From Saccharopolyspora gloriosae (lineage in GTDB: Bacteria; Actinomycetota; Actinomycetes; Mycobacteriales; Pseudonocardiaceae), in contig NZ_JACHIV010000001.1 in the NCBI RefSeq assembly GCF_014203325.1, positions 5,023,501-5,087,500 of the forward strand: a DNA stretch of 64,000 nucleotides, in the 5' to 3' direction. Position numbers and translations under genes: made by a program. The first letter of the stretch is position 1. Every line of letters starts with the position of its first letter. The notes beneath the pieces were generated by a model, which was given only the letters and a program-made list of their open reading frames with translations, had not been told where the DNA came from and did no database searches. Below, piece after piece: positions 25,392 to 34,748 of the stretch.

Positions 25392-26593
25392 GAGTCGGCC
25401 TTGCGGCGCCCGGACACCAGCACGACCGGCGCCGTGGGCTCCAGCTTCGAACCGCCGTCGGCGAGCTCCACGAGCCTGCTCGCGGCCAGCTGCACGCCGC
25501 GCACCTCGTAGCCCGCGGCCCGCAGCGCCTCCCGGGTGGGGCCGACCCGCTCCAGCTCCGTCAGCTCCACCACGATCCGGGCCGCGCCCGCGTGCGCGCA
25601 CGCGGCGACGACGTCGCCGCCGCCCCCGCCGACGAACACCGCGTCCGGTTTCGGCAGCTCCCGCAGCGACTGCGGCGCGGCCTCCTCCTCGACCCGCACG
25701 TCCACGCCGTGCGCGGCGGCGTTGGTGATCAGCCGCACGACCTGGGCCTGGTCCGATTCGACCGCGATCGTCGCGGCGCCCAGCCGCGCGCACTCCACCG
25801 CGACCGAACCGGAGCCCGCGCCGACGTCCCAGACGAGCGTGCCGGGCCGCGCGGCGAGCTCCGCCAGGGCGACCGCGCGCACCTCCGAGGGAGTGACGTC
25901 GCCGTCGCGGTGCGAGAACTCGTCCTCGGACAGCGCCCAGCCCGACGCGGGCGGCAGCACCGCACCACCGGCGAGCCAGCCGCGAGCGCCGATCTCCTTC
26001 GGTTCCTCCGCGCACAGCACCACCGCGTCCGGGCGCCAGGTGCGCCGCGCGGCTTCCTCCGGGGTGACGGTGCTGATCTTCTCGGCGTCGCCGCCGAGGT
26101 CTTCGCCGACGACCAGGGTGCGCCGCCAGCCCGCGAGGCCGGAGGCGAGCTGCGCCGGGCCGGCGCCCGTCCCGCTGAGCACCAGCACCGCCGGGCGCGC
26201 CCGGCACAGGTTCAGCACCCGCGGCAGGTCCGCTTCGTCGGCCGCCGCGACCGGCACCTCGTCCCACGGCCTGCCCAGCCGGGCCATCAGCCGCGCCACG
26301 TTCGGAGCGGCGGGCGTGACCGCGCACCGCACCCCGCGCTCGCGCAATTCCCGCAGCACGCCGAAGAATCCGGGGTCGCCGTCGACGAGAACGACGCCGG
26401 TCTCCTCCCCGGCCAGCGAGGTCAGCGCGCCGACCGCCCGGCCCCACTGCTCCAGTTCCAGCGACCGGGCTTCCTGCGGGGCGTGCGCGTCCAGATGTCT
26501 GCGCGAGCCCACCACGAGCCGCGCCGACCGCAACACTTCGGCGGTGCCCGCGGGCAACTCCGCCCCGTCGACCCCGATCACCGTGACCGTCAC
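25388..26593 (-). CDS. cobL: Precorrin-6Y C5,15-methyltransferase CobL (CbiE-CbiT fusion)
   Basis: A 401-residue two-domain protein. Residues about 1-200 are the CbiE-type methylase (VTVIGVDGAELPAG, then VVLVDGDPGFFGVLREL). Residues about 210-401 are the CbiT-type domain with a SAM-binding LVWDVGAGSGSVAVE and a DAVFVGGGGG segment. It adds methyl groups at C5 and C15 and decarboxylates the C12 side chain. GTG at 26593 is preceded by GAGG; an ATG 60 bases upstream lacks a site and is less likely. The gene follows cobM by about 120 bases and is coupled to cbiG. Confidence 0.93.
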   Translation of the reverse strand: MTVTVIGVDGAELPAGTAEVLRSARLVVGSRRHLDAHAPQEARSLELEQWGRAVGALTSLAGEETGVVLVDGDPGFFGVLRELRERGVRCAVTPAAPNVARLMARLGRPWDEVPVAAADEADLPRVLNLCRARPAVLVLSGTGAGPAQLASGLAGWRRTLVVGEDLGGDAEKISTVTPEEAARRTWRPDAVVLCAEEPKEIGARGWLAGGAVLPPASGWALSEDEFSHRDGDVTPSEVRAVALAELAARPGTLVWDVGAGSGSVAVECARLGAATIAVESDQAQVVRLITNAAAHGVDVRVEEEAAPQSLRELPKPDAVFVGGGGGDVVAACAHAGAARIVVELTELERVGPTREALRAAGYEVRGVQLAASRLVELADGGSKLEPTAPVVLVSGRRKADS

Positions 26594-26716
26594 GTCTTCC
26601 ACCTCGTCCTGCCAGGCCGCTTCACCGGCCGGTCTCGCGGATCGCGAGCCCATCTCAGCTTGCCATGCCGGGTGAGCGCGCCGCGGCGAGCGTCCGGCGT
26701 CGCGGCGCCCTGCCGA

Positions 26717-28327
26717 TCAGCTCGACGCGTCGCCCTTGTTCTTCGCCGATTTCGCCCCCGCCGCACGGGATTTGGCGCCCGCCGCCTTGGTCTGCGCCTT
26801 GGTCTGGGCCTTCGACTGGGACTTCGCCCGGGAGCGGGTCTTGGCCGTGGTGCGGGAGGTTCCGGTGGTGTTCGCCGCGGACGTGCGCGCGGTCTCCTGG
26901 GCGGCATCCTCCGTGGCCTCGGTCGCCGCTTCCGCGTCGGGCGCGGCTTCCGCTTCGGGCACGGCCTCCTGCTCGGCGGGCTCGTCGCGCACCACCGACA
27001 ACGCGGCCCGCGCCGGGCGCGCGCTCTCCTCGTCGTCGACGGAAGCGGTGCCGACGTCGTCGAGCTGCGGGGCGAGCGCCGGTTCCGGTTGCGGCACGGG
27101 GATTCCCCCGGCCGGAGCCTCGGTCTCCTCCCCGCGCGAGTCGGCCACGGACTCCGCCGCGTCCGGCGTCCGCGCGGACTTGTCCGCGGCGCCGAACAGC
27201 TCCGGCTGCGCGGGATCCTCGGTGCGGCGCTGCCGGGACTGCGCCCGAGCGGCACCGCGGGCGGCCTCCTGCCACTCCCGCACCGCCCACCACGCGATGT
27301 TCGGCACGGCTGCACCGGTGCCGGTCTCGGCCGAGCCGGTCACGGCGTCGGCACCTGATGGCGCCGCCTCGGCCGCCCGCGCGACCGGTTCCGCCGCGCG
27401 CCGCGACGCCGGAGCCCGCTCGCCCGTCTCCGGCCGGTCGACGTCCGCGCCACCGGTTCCGACGTGGAACACCGCCGCGCCGCCCGGAACGTCCTCCTGG
27501 TCGGAACCGGACGGGGTCGCGCCGGTGTGCCGCCGCGCCGAGCGGTAGCCGCGGCGCCGCGCCGGGGAATCCGTCCGGCGATAACCGGATTCACCGTGCT
27601 GGCCCCGAGTCCTGCCCGTCCCGGCGCCGAGCGCCTTGCCGACGAGGAACAGCGCGGAGCGCCACAGCTTGCGCTGCTTGACCGCCTGCTCCAGCTCGCC
27701 GACGGTGGTGCTCAGCAGCACCTCGTCCGGCCAGCTCACCTTGTAGGCGACCAGCACCGGGACGTCGTCGGCGCAGCCGCCCGCGCGCAGTTCCTCGACC
27801 AGTTGCGCGGCGCGGGAGGCGGGCAGCGTCACCGCCATCGTCGTGCCGTGCCGGGCCAGTTCCCGCACCTGCTCGGCGTCGGCCGTCGCCGTCGAACCGC
27901 CGCCCAGCCGCGTCAGCAGCACCGACGGCGCCACCTCCGGCACCGTCAGCTCGCGGCCCACGGCGGCAGCGGCGGCGGAGAAGCCGTTGACGCCGGGCAC
28001 GATCTCCACGTCCAGTTCCATCTTGGCGCAGGCGTCGTGCTGCTCCTGCACCGATCCCCACAGCGCCGGGTCACCGGCGTGCAGCCGCACGACGCGCAGC
28101 TTGTCGCGTTCCGCGCGGCGGTACACCTCCACGGCCTGCTCGTGGGTCAGCTGGGAGGAGTCGAGCAGTTCCGCGTCGGCGCTCGCGTGCTCGCGCACGC
28201 ACTCGGGCGCGAGCACGCTGGCCGACCACACCACGACGTCGGCTTCGGCGATGCGTCGCGCGGCGCGGACCGTGATGAGGTCCGCGGCGCCTGGTCCGGC
28301 GCCGATGAACGAGATCCGCCCACTCAC
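26717..28327 (-). CDS. cobM: Precorrin-4 C11-methyltransferase CobM with a long disordered tail
   Basis: A 536-residue protein. Residues 1-245 are a complete CobM (ISFIGAGPGAADLITVRAAR, VVRLHAGDPALWGSVQEQ, VPGVNGFSAAAA, YKVSWPDE), which is the whole length of a usual CobM. The remaining roughly 290 residues form a low-complexity extension. It is acidic and Ala/Pro/Glu-rich, with one helical patch (NIAWWAVREWQEAARGA near residue 345), and ends in an alternating Lys/Ala/Ser stretch (AKSQSKAQTKAQTKAAGAKS) like those of DNA-binding tails. CobM methylates C11 of precorrin-4. GTG at 28327 follows GAGGAG. The tail's role is unknown. Confidence 0.92.
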   Translation of the reverse strand: MSGRISFIGAGPGAADLITVRAARRIAEADVVVWSASVLAPECVREHASADAELLDSSQLTHEQAVEVYRRAERDKLRVVRLHAGDPALWGSVQEQHDACAKMELDVEIVPGVNGFSAAAAAVGRELTVPEVAPSVLLTRLGGGSTATADAEQVRELARHGTTMAVTLPASRAAQLVEELRAGGCADDVPVLVAYKVSWPDEVLLSTTVGELEQAVKQRKLWRSALFLVGKALGAGTGRTRGQHGESGYRRTDSPARRRGYRSARRHTGATPSGSDQEDVPGGAAVFHVGTGGADVDRPETGERAPASRRAAEPVARAAEAAPSGADAVTGSAETGTGAAVPNIAWWAVREWQEAARGAARAQSRQRRTEDPAQPELFGAADKSARTPDAAESVADSRGEETEAPAGGIPVPQPEPALAPQLDDVGTASVDDEESARPARAALSVVRDEPAEQEAVPEAEAAPDAEAATEATEDAAQETARTSAANTTGTSRTTAKTRSRAKSQSKAQTKAQTKAAGAKSRAAGAKSAKNKGDASS

Positions 28328-28518
28328 TGTTCGCTCTCCTCTTCCGCATCACCGCTACGGCCGTGCGCGCCGAACCGTCCACATCGGACATCGCCGAAGG
28401 GAGGGGCATCGGCCCGATGGCCAAGGAGGCGATGGCGTGGCCGGACCGGTGGCACCGGGCAGCACGTCGCCCACCGTGGCCGCGCAGGTGACGACCGTAC
28501 CCGGTGATCGTGGCGCGC

Positions 28519-29910
28519 TCACACGGCCGTACCCGCACCGCCGGTCACGGTGCGCGAGCAGCTGGTCACGAACCGCGACACCGCCTCCGGCGTCCCCGCC
28601 GGATGGGTGTGCAGGTAGGAGGCGTGCAGCCCGCCGCGGACGAATCCCTCCGCCACCGCCGAGTCCGCGCGCCAGAACCACGCCGGGTCCGCGCCGTGGC
28701 CCGGATCGAGCCGGGTGCGGTGGAACTCGTGCCCGGTGAACCGCGCGCCGCGCACGCCCAGCACCGAATCCGCGGCGGCGACCGCGTCGCGGTAGCCCAG
28801 CGTCAGCCGCGGCGACATCTCGGCCCGCGCCGGGATCACCCCGCACAGCGGATGCCCGTCGAGCTCTTCCGCGAGGTAGAGCAGCCCGCCGCACTCGGCG
28901 TGGATCGGCGCACCGGTCGCGGCGAACCGGGTGATCTCCGCGCGCAGCGCCGCGTTCGCCGACAGCGCGGCGGCGTGCTGCTCCGGGAATCCGCCGGGCA
29001 GCACGAGCCCGCGAGCGCCCGCGGGCAGCGCCTCGTCGCGCAGCGGGTCGAGCACCGCCACCTCGGCACCGGCGGCGGTGAGCAGCTCGACGTGCTCGGT
29101 GTAGGCGAAGGTGAACGCGGGACCACCGGCCACGGCGATCACCGGGCGGTCCGCGACCGGTTCCACCTCGGCCGCCGCGTCCCAGGCCGGGCCGTCGAGC
29201 GCCGGGGCGCTGCGCGCCAGCGCGACCACCGCGTCCAGGTCCACCCCGGCCTCGACGGCGTCCGACATCGCCTCGACCGCCTCGGTGGCGGCACCGCCGT
29301 GCTCGGCCGCGGTGACCAGGCCCAGGTGCCGCGACGGCACGCTGAGCCCGCCGGTGCGCCCCAGCGACCCCAGCACCGGCAGCCCCACCGAGTCCGACGC
29401 GTCCCGCAGCACCTGCTCGTGGCGCGGCGAGCCGACCCGGTTGAGGATCACCCCGGCCAGCCGCACCCCCGGCTGGAAGCTGCGGAAGCCGTGCAGCAGC
29501 GCCGCGATGCTCTGCGACTGCCCCTGCGCGTCGACGACCAGCACCACCGGGGCGCGCAGCAGGCCCGCGACGTGCGCGGTGGAGCCGAACGCGGGCTCGT
29601 CACCGGGTCCGGGGCCGTCGATCTTGCCGTCGAACAGGCCCATCACGCCTTCGGCCACGGACAGGTCGGCGCCCGCGCTGCCGTGCCGGAACAGCGGCGC
29701 GATCCGCTCCTCCCCCACCAGCACCGGGTCCAGGTTCCGCCCCGGGAGCCCGGAGGCGACGTGGTGGTAGCCGGGGTCGATGTAGTCCGGCCCGACCTTG
29801 AACGGCGCCACCCGCAGCGACCGGCGGCGCAGCGCGCCGAGCAGCCCGGTCGCCACCGTCGTCTTGCCCTGACCGGAGCCGGGCGCGGCGATGACGACGC
29901 GCGGGCTCAC
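28519..29910 (-). CDS. cobB: Cobyrinate/hydrogenobyrinate a,c-diamide synthase CobB
   Basis: A 463-residue amidotransferase. The N-terminal part has the P-loop VIAAPGSGQGKTTVATGLLG and FKVGPDYIDPGYH. The C-terminal part is a class I glutaminase-like domain with GLVLPGGFPEQHA and the catalytic cysteine in IHAECGGLLYLAEEL near residue 335. It amidates the a and c carboxylates with glutamine and ATP. The GTG start overlaps the cobO stop (GTGA), so cobO-cobB are coupled. About 190 non-coding bases separate it from cobM. Confidence 0.95.
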   Translation of the reverse strand: MSPRVVIAAPGSGQGKTTVATGLLGALRRRSLRVAPFKVGPDYIDPGYHHVASGLPGRNLDPVLVGEERIAPLFRHGSAGADLSVAEGVMGLFDGKIDGPGPGDEPAFGSTAHVAGLLRAPVVLVVDAQGQSQSIAALLHGFRSFQPGVRLAGVILNRVGSPRHEQVLRDASDSVGLPVLGSLGRTGGLSVPSRHLGLVTAAEHGGAATEAVEAMSDAVEAGVDLDAVVALARSAPALDGPAWDAAAEVEPVADRPVIAVAGGPAFTFAYTEHVELLTAAGAEVAVLDPLRDEALPAGARGLVLPGGFPEQHAAALSANAALRAEITRFAATGAPIHAECGGLLYLAEELDGHPLCGVIPARAEMSPRLTLGYRDAVAAADSVLGVRGARFTGHEFHRTRLDPGHGADPAWFWRADSAVAEGFVRGGLHASYLHTHPAGTPEAVSRFVTSCSRTVTGGAGTAV

Positions 29911-30521
29911 CACTCGATGCCCTTCTGGCCCTTCTGGCCGGCGTCCATCGGGTGCTTGACCTTCGTGGTCTCCAGCACCAGGTCGGCCGCGTCGAGCAGC
30001 GCCTGCGGCGCGTTGCGCCCGGTGATCACCACGTGCTGGTGGCCGGGCCGGTCGCGCAGGGTCTCGACGACCTCGGCGACGTCGATCCAGCCCCAGTGCA
30101 GCGGGTAGGTGAACTCGTCGAGCACGTACATGCCGTGGCGTTCGTCGGCGATCCGGCGGGCGATCTCCTGCCAGCCCTCCAGCGCCGCCGCCGCGTGGTC
30201 CTCTTCGGAGCCCTGCTTGCGCGCCCAGGACCAGCCCTCGCCCATCTTGTGCCACTCGACGGGGCCGCCTTCACCGGTCTCCTCGTGCAGCCTGCCGAGC
30301 GCGCGGAACGCGGCCTCCTCGCCGACCTTCCACTTCGCCGACTTCACGAACTGGAACACGCCGATCGACCAGCCCTGGTTCCAGCCGCGCAGCGCGAGTC
30401 CGAACGCGCTGGTCGACTTCCCCTTCATCTCCCCGGTGTGCACGATCAGCAGCGGACGGTTGCGCCGCTGCCGCGTGGTCAACCCGTCTTGCGGAACAGA
30501 ACTCGGCTTTCCCTGAGGCAT
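29907..30521 (-). CDS. cobO: Cob(I)yrinic acid a,c-diamide adenosyltransferase CobO
   Basis: A 204-residue CobO/BtuR-type protein with the P-loop HTGEMKGKSTSAFGLALR near residue 28, FQFVKSAKWKVGEE near 55, and YVLDEFTYPLHWGWID with the Walker B aspartate near 130. It transfers adenosine from ATP to the reduced corrin cobalt. Length is typical. It begins a unit with cobB, and probably cobM, cobL and cbiG, on the minus strand. It lies downstream of a strong terminator after the chelatase gene, so it probably has its own promoter in 30522-30716. Confidence 0.95.
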   Translation of the reverse strand: MPQGKPSSVPQDGLTTRQRRNRPLLIVHTGEMKGKSTSAFGLALRGWNQGWSIGVFQFVKSAKWKVGEEAAFRALGRLHEETGEGGPVEWHKMGEGWSWARKQGSEEDHAAAALEGWQEIARRIADERHGMYVLDEFTYPLHWGWIDVAEVVETLRDRPGHQHVVITGRNAPQALLDAADLVLETTKVKHPMDAGQKGQKGIEW

Positions 30522-30872
30522 GGGCTCAGACCCTAGGCCACCTCGGTCGGGCGCCGGACCGGCTGTCGCGGACCTCACCGTCTCCGGTCGGCTCGAAAAC
30601 GCCTCGCAGCAACCGTTTTCCGGCCCACCGGCGGCGAATCGCGCGTCGGCCGGATTGGAGCCGACCGACATCGGTGGACTGCTGAGACGCGCTCACCGAC
30701 GGGTCGTCCCGGTGCGAAAAAAAGCGCCCCCGCGCTCGACCGACCTGGGGGTCATCGGGAGCGCGAGGGCACTTCGTGGTCCACCCCTGGGGGTCAGGTG
30801 GACGAGGAAGAGCTTACCAACTACGCCGGGATATTCCTACTCCGCCCGGACCGGGTCGTAACCGAATCGGAA
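30522..30872. other. Intergenic region between the chelatase gene and cobO
   Basis: About 350 bases without a supported gene. It contains the minus-strand terminator at 30717-30770 and, between that and cobO, space for a cobO promoter. No B12 box or riboswitch core is visible before cobO. Confidence 0.6.
30717..30770 (-). terminator. Rho-independent terminator after the ChlI-ChlD gene
   Basis: On the minus strand the stem GCCCTCGCGCTC (30770-30759) pairs with GAGCGCGGGGGC (30737-30726, one G-T pair) and is followed after GC by a run of seven T (30723-30717). This is a classic terminator, about 100 bases after the chelatase stop, and should separate that transcript from cobO. Confidence 0.85.
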
Positions 30873-32999
30873 TCAAGCGGCCCGAGCGGCGGTGTCGCGG
30901 GCCGCGCGCACGACCCCGGCGACGGCGTCGGCGGAGAGCTCCTCCAGCCGCAGGCAGGCCCCGCCGAGTGCGGTGGCGACCTGGCCGGCGAGGCCGAGGC
31001 GCACCATGCCCTGCTCGCAGTCGACCACCACCGACGCCACGCCGAGCCCGGCGAGCAGGCCCGCCGCGCGCATCGAGTCCCGCACCGCCTGCTGCGCCCT
31101 GGCGCGCCCGGTTCCGCCGCCACCGGCGGGAACCGTGGACTTGCCGTCGGTGAGCAGCACCAGCAGCGGACGCCTGCGCGGGTCGCGGGTGCGCTCGGTG
31201 GTCACGACCTGGCGGACCTTGAGCAGCCCGGTGGCCAGCGGCGTGCGGCCACCGGTGCGCAGGTCCCGCATCCGGGTGGCGGCGATCTCCACCGACGACG
31301 TGGGCGGCAGCGCGAGCTCGGCGTCCTCGCCGCGGAAGGTCACCACGCCGACCTTGTCCCGGCGCTGGTAGGCGTCACGCAGCAAGGAGAGCACGGCGCC
31401 GCTGACGGCGGACATGCGTTCGCGGGCGGCCATCGAGCCGGAGGCGTCGACGGCGAACAGCACGAGGTTGCCTTCGCGGCCTTCGCGCACCGACTTCCGG
31501 ACGTCCCCGCGGTGCAGGACCAGTCCGGGGCCGCTGCGCCCGCGCGCCCGCTGGTGCGGGGCCGCCGCGATCAGCGTGGACGGCAGATGCACCCCATGTC
31601 CGTCCACTGTGGAGGATCGGACGGTCTGGCCGCTGCGGGACCGGGCGCGGGAACGCCTGCCGGGAGCGCCTTCGCCGACCCCGGGGACTTCGAGCAACCG
31701 AGCCCGGAACGCCGGTGCGGGCGCGGCCGGGGGCTTGCTCGCGGGAGCCCGACCGTTTCCGTCGTCCTGCCGCGAGCCGCCGTCGCCGTTCGGCGCGGGC
31801 GCCTCCGGCGGGGTCTGCGCCTCGCCACCGCCCGGCCCGTCCGGGCCGTCGTCCGGTCCGCCGTCGGGGGCACCGCCGCCGGGCCCGCCCGGCCCGTCGT
31901 CGGGACCGTCCGGCGGTTCCTCCCCGCCGTCGTCCTGCGCGGAACCCCGGTCGTCGCCCGGCTGGTCCTGCGCGTGCTGGGCGGCGTCGTTGAGCGCCTG
32001 CTGCAGCTGATCCTCTTCGACGCCGGGCTCGTCGAACGGGTCGCGGCGCCGCCGGTGCGGCAGCGCCAGCCGGGCCGCGGCCTCCACGTCCGATTCGGCC
32101 ACGGCGTCCGCGCCGCGCCACGCGGCGTGCGCCACGGCGGTCCGGGCCAGCACCAGGTCCGCGCGCATGCCGTCCACGTCGAACGACGCGCACAGCGCGG
32201 AAATGCGCCGCAGCTCCGCGTCGGGCAGCCGCACCGACTCCACCCGGGACCGCGCCTCGGTGATCCGCCGCGCCAGGTCGGCGTCCGCGTCGGCCCACCG
32301 CGCCGCGAAACCCGCCGGGTCCGCCTCGAACGCGAGCCGCCTGCGCACCACCTCGGTGCGCGTCGCCACGTCGCGCGACGCCGCGACCTGCACGGTGAGC
32401 CCGAACCGGTCGAGCAGCTGCGGACGCAGCTCGCCCTCCTCCGGGTTCATGGTGCCCACCAGCAGGAACGAGGCCGCGTGCGTGACCGACACGCCTTCGC
32501 GCTCCACGTGCGCGCGGCCCATCGCCGCCGCGTCCAGCAGCAGGTCCACGAGGTGGTCGTGCAGCAGGTTGACCTCGTCGACGTAGAGCACGCCGCGGTG
32601 CGCCGCCGCCAGCAGACCGGGCTGGTAGGCGCTGACGCCCTCGGTCAGCGCGCGTTCCAGGTCGAGCGAGCCGACGAGCCGGTCCTCGGTGGCGCCGACC
32701 GGCAGCTCGACCAGTTCCGCGGGCCGCCGCACCCCGGTGATCTCGGCGTGCGGGCCGTCCGGGCACTGCGGGTCGGGCCGGTCCGGGGCGCAGCCGAAGC
32801 GGCAGCCGGGCACGACGTCCAGCGCGGGCAGCAGCGACGCCAGGGCGCGCACCACCGTCGACTTCGCGGTGCCCTTCTCGCCGCGCACCAGCACACCGCC
32901 GATGCGCGGGTGCACCGCGTTCAGCAGCAGCGCCAGCCGCAGGTCGTCGTGCCCGACCACCGCGGTGAACGGGAAGCGCGGGCTCGCGGGAGCAGTCAT
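30873..32999 (-). CDS. ChlI-ChlD-type fused chelatase subunit (putative cobaltochelatase partner of CobN)
   Basis: A 708-residue protein. Residues about 1-330 are a ChlI/BchI-like AAA+ domain ([60 protein letters not shown]). Residues about 345-460 are a Gly/Pro/Asp-rich linker. Residues about 500-708 are a VWA domain with the MIDAS start [16 protein letters not shown] and [15 protein letters not shown]. In magnesium chelatase the two halves are separate proteins. With CobN the fused form is thought to supply the CobS and CobT roles in actinobacteria. It lies directly under a cobalamin riboswitch, like cobN, which supports this. ATG at 32999 follows GAGGAAGGAA. Confidence 0.9.
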   Translation of the reverse strand: MTAPASPRFPFTAVVGHDDLRLALLLNAVHPRIGGVLVRGEKGTAKSTVVRALASLLPALDVVPGCRFGCAPDRPDPQCPDGPHAEITGVRRPAELVELPVGATEDRLVGSLDLERALTEGVSAYQPGLLAAAHRGVLYVDEVNLLHDHLVDLLLDAAAMGRAHVEREGVSVTHAASFLLVGTMNPEEGELRPQLLDRFGLTVQVAASRDVATRTEVVRRRLAFEADPAGFAARWADADADLARRITEARSRVESVRLPDAELRRISALCASFDVDGMRADLVLARTAVAHAAWRGADAVAESDVEAAARLALPHRRRRDPFDEPGVEEDQLQQALNDAAQHAQDQPGDDRGSAQDDGGEEPPDGPDDGPGGPGGGAPDGGPDDGPDGPGGGEAQTPPEAPAPNGDGGSRQDDGNGRAPASKPPAAPAPAFRARLLEVPGVGEGAPGRRSRARSRSGQTVRSSTVDGHGVHLPSTLIAAAPHQRARGRSGPGLVLHRGDVRKSVREGREGNLVLFAVDASGSMAARERMSAVSGAVLSLLRDAYQRRDKVGVVTFRGEDAELALPPTSSVEIAATRMRDLRTGGRTPLATGLLKVRQVVTTERTRDPRRRPLLVLLTDGKSTVPAGGGGTGRARAQQAVRDSMRAAGLLAGLGVASVVVDCEQGMVRLGLAGQVATALGGACLRLEELSADAVAGVVRAARDTAARAA

Positions 33000-33045
33000 G
33001 CCAGGTGTTCCTTCCTCGGGTCTCGGACGCCCCGATGTCGGCTGC

Positions 33046-33210
33046 GCCAAGGCGAGGCAGTGTCCTGACTCCCGGATCAACGCGGGACCCCGGCCTTCCC
33101 AGGCAGCAGCGTTCGCCGACGCGCCCGGTGGCTCGCGAGGGAGGCCCGCTCCCCGGTCACAGTGGCGCCGACCGTGCCGGACTCGCACCGGCTTCCTGAC
33201 CTGCCTTGGC
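33046..33210 (-). promoter_or_regulatory. Cobalamin riboswitch upstream of the ChlI-ChlD gene
   Basis: On the minus strand the core reads GAAGCCGGTGCGAGTCCGGC, then the B12 box GCCACTGT at 33166-33159, then GGGAGTCAGGACACTGCC ending near 33055. A P1 helix pairs GCCAAGGCAG (33210-33201) with CTGCC...TTGGC (33060-33046). The switch ends about 45 bases before the gene start. It shares its core with the cobN riboswitch, so both chelatase subunits should fall together when adenosylcobalamin is plentiful. Confidence 0.93.
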
Positions 33211-33267
33211 TGGGACCAGCGTGCATCGTCGCAGATCACGGACGGCCGAGGAACAGCCGCGACGGGC

Positions 33268-33741
33268 TCAGCGCAGCGAGCCGGGGTATCGGTGCATGTC
33301 GACGTGCGGGATGCCGTCTTCGAGATACTCCTCACCCGAGGGTTCGAACCCGAAGCCGCGGTAGAACTCCAGCGCGTAGGTCTGCGCCGACAGCGTCGCC
33401 GGGGCGCGCTGGATCTCGGCGAGCGCGGCGCGCATCAGCTTGCGCCCGAGGCCGAGACCGCGGGCCTCCTTCGCGGTGGCGACGCGGCCGATGCGGAAGG
33501 TGCCGTCGGGGTCTTCGAGCAGCCGCAGGTAGCCGAGCACGTACCCGTCGGCGGAGTCGATCCAGAAGTGCCGAGTGCTGTTCTCCAGGTCCCGGCCGTC
33601 GAGCTCCGGGTACGGGCAGCTCTGCTCGACCACGAACACGTCCACGCGCAGGCGGAGCATGCGGTAGAAGTCCTCAGCGTCGAGGTCGGCCGTGTAGGCG
33701 CGGTGGACTGCGGTGGCGAGCGGTTGCAGGGTCACCATCAC
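33268..33741 (-). CDS. ElaA-type GNAT acetyltransferase
   Basis: A 157-residue GNAT protein of the ElaA group. The start has [20 protein letters not shown] (residues 24-43), followed by [10 protein letters not shown], and the acetyl-CoA-binding segment [20 protein letters not shown] near residue 87. The C-terminal strand [21 protein letters not shown] is also typical. The substrate is unknown. GTG at 33741 or ATG at 33738 could start it; neither has a strong ribosome binding site. It precedes the cobalamin riboswitch by about 55 bases on the same strand. Confidence 0.88.
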   Translation of the reverse strand: MMVTLQPLATAVHRAYTADLDAEDFYRMLRLRVDVFVVEQSCPYPELDGRDLENSTRHFWIDSADGYVLGYLRLLEDPDGTFRIGRVATAKEARGLGLGRKLMRAALAEIQRAPATLSAQTYALEFYRGFGFEPSGEEYLEDGIPHVDMHRYPGSLR

Positions 33742-33959
33742 GGGATATCACATTCCGGCTACGACACCTGCGGTCACCTGCGGCGGAAGTAGCGCAGACC
33801 ACGTCCTGCGCCCGGCCCGCGCGCGGCCGCGGAAATCGGGAAGTGCAGCGCACGAACGCGCCTCGGCCACCCGAAGCGGACATTCCCGATGAACAGGTCG
33901 GCTCCGCCCGAGAACGACGGCGCGCCGGACGTCCCATCCACCGGGACGACCACCTCCGT

Positions 33960-34748
33960 TCAGAGCCGGGCCGCGACGTCCGAGGAGACCGCCGCGATCC
34001 GGGTGTACACGCCGGGCGTGCCGGGCCGCCCGCATCCGGTGCCGTAGGACACGACGCCGATCAGCCTGCCGTCGGTGACGAGCGGCCCGCCGGAGTCCCC
34101 GGCGCACGCGTCCCGGCCGCCTTCCGGCGCTCCCGCGCACACCCGCGTTCCCGGTTCGTAGTCGGAGTACGCGGCCCGGCAGTCCGCGTCGGAGCTGATC
34201 GGCACCTCGGCGGAGCGCAGCACCTCCGAGGACGAGCCGGTCTCGGCGGTGCGCCCCCAGCCGTAGACCCGGGCCTGCTTGCCCGGCCGGTACGGCTCGG
34301 CGTCCCCGGGTTCGGCCATCGGCAGCGGCTGCTGCGCGGCGGGAGCGGTCAAGGTCAGCACCGCCACGTCGTATCCCTCGGTGACGTCCCGGAATTCCGG
34401 GTGCACCCACACGCCCCCGACCGCGCCGTCGGTTCCCCCGGTGTCGCGCAGGTCCGCCCGGCCGGTGATCGCGCGCAGCGCCGCGGGGTCGCGGCCGTCG
34501 ACGCAGTGCGCGGCGGTGACGACCTTGATCGGCGTGACGAGGGTGCCGCCGCAGAACTGGTGCCCCGCGTCGTCGGTCAGCGCCACCGCCCACGGCGCCG
34601 CGCCCTCTTCAGCGCCGCCGAGGACCCGCTCCTGAGCGGGGTCGGCCCCGGCCGGAGCGCCCAGCGCGGTCAGCGCCGCGGCCAACGCGGAGGCGCCGGC
34701 GGCGAAGCGGGCCGGCGAACGCCGCGGCGGGCGGGAGTGGTCGGACAC
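33960..34748 (-). CDS. Secreted trypsin-like serine protease
   Basis: A 262-residue S1 protease. It has a Sec/Tat-like N-terminus (basic SRPPRRSPARFAAGAS, a hydrophobic run and an AGA cleavage region), then the zymogen-style junction RVLGGAEE. The catalytic triad is His in TAAHC, Asp in YDVAVLTL and Ser in GDSGGP. Disulfide cysteines fit bacterial trypsins. GTG at 34748 follows GGAGG 6 bases upstream; a longer in-frame start exists but would bury the signal peptide. A paralogue lies at 36217-37041 on the other side of a LysE gene. It acts outside the cell; the substrate is unknown. Confidence 0.9.
   Translation of the reverse strand: MSDHSRPPRRSPARFAAGASALAAALTALGAPAGADPAQERVLGGAEEGAAPWAVALTDDAGHQFCGGTLVTPIKVVTAAHCVDGRDPAALRAITGRADLRDTGGTDGAVGGVWVHPEFRDVTEGYDVAVLTLTAPAAQQPLPMAEPGDAEPYRPGKQARVYGWGRTAETGSSSEVLRSAEVPISSDADCRAAYSDYEPGTRVCAGAPEGGRDACAGDSGGPLVTDGRLIGVVSYGTGCGRPGTPGVYTRIAAVSSDVAARL

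Noticed and set aside
33335-33360. tRNA-like GGTTCGAACC
   Set aside because: It lies inside the ElaA acetyltransferase coding frame and no cloverleaf can be drawn around it.
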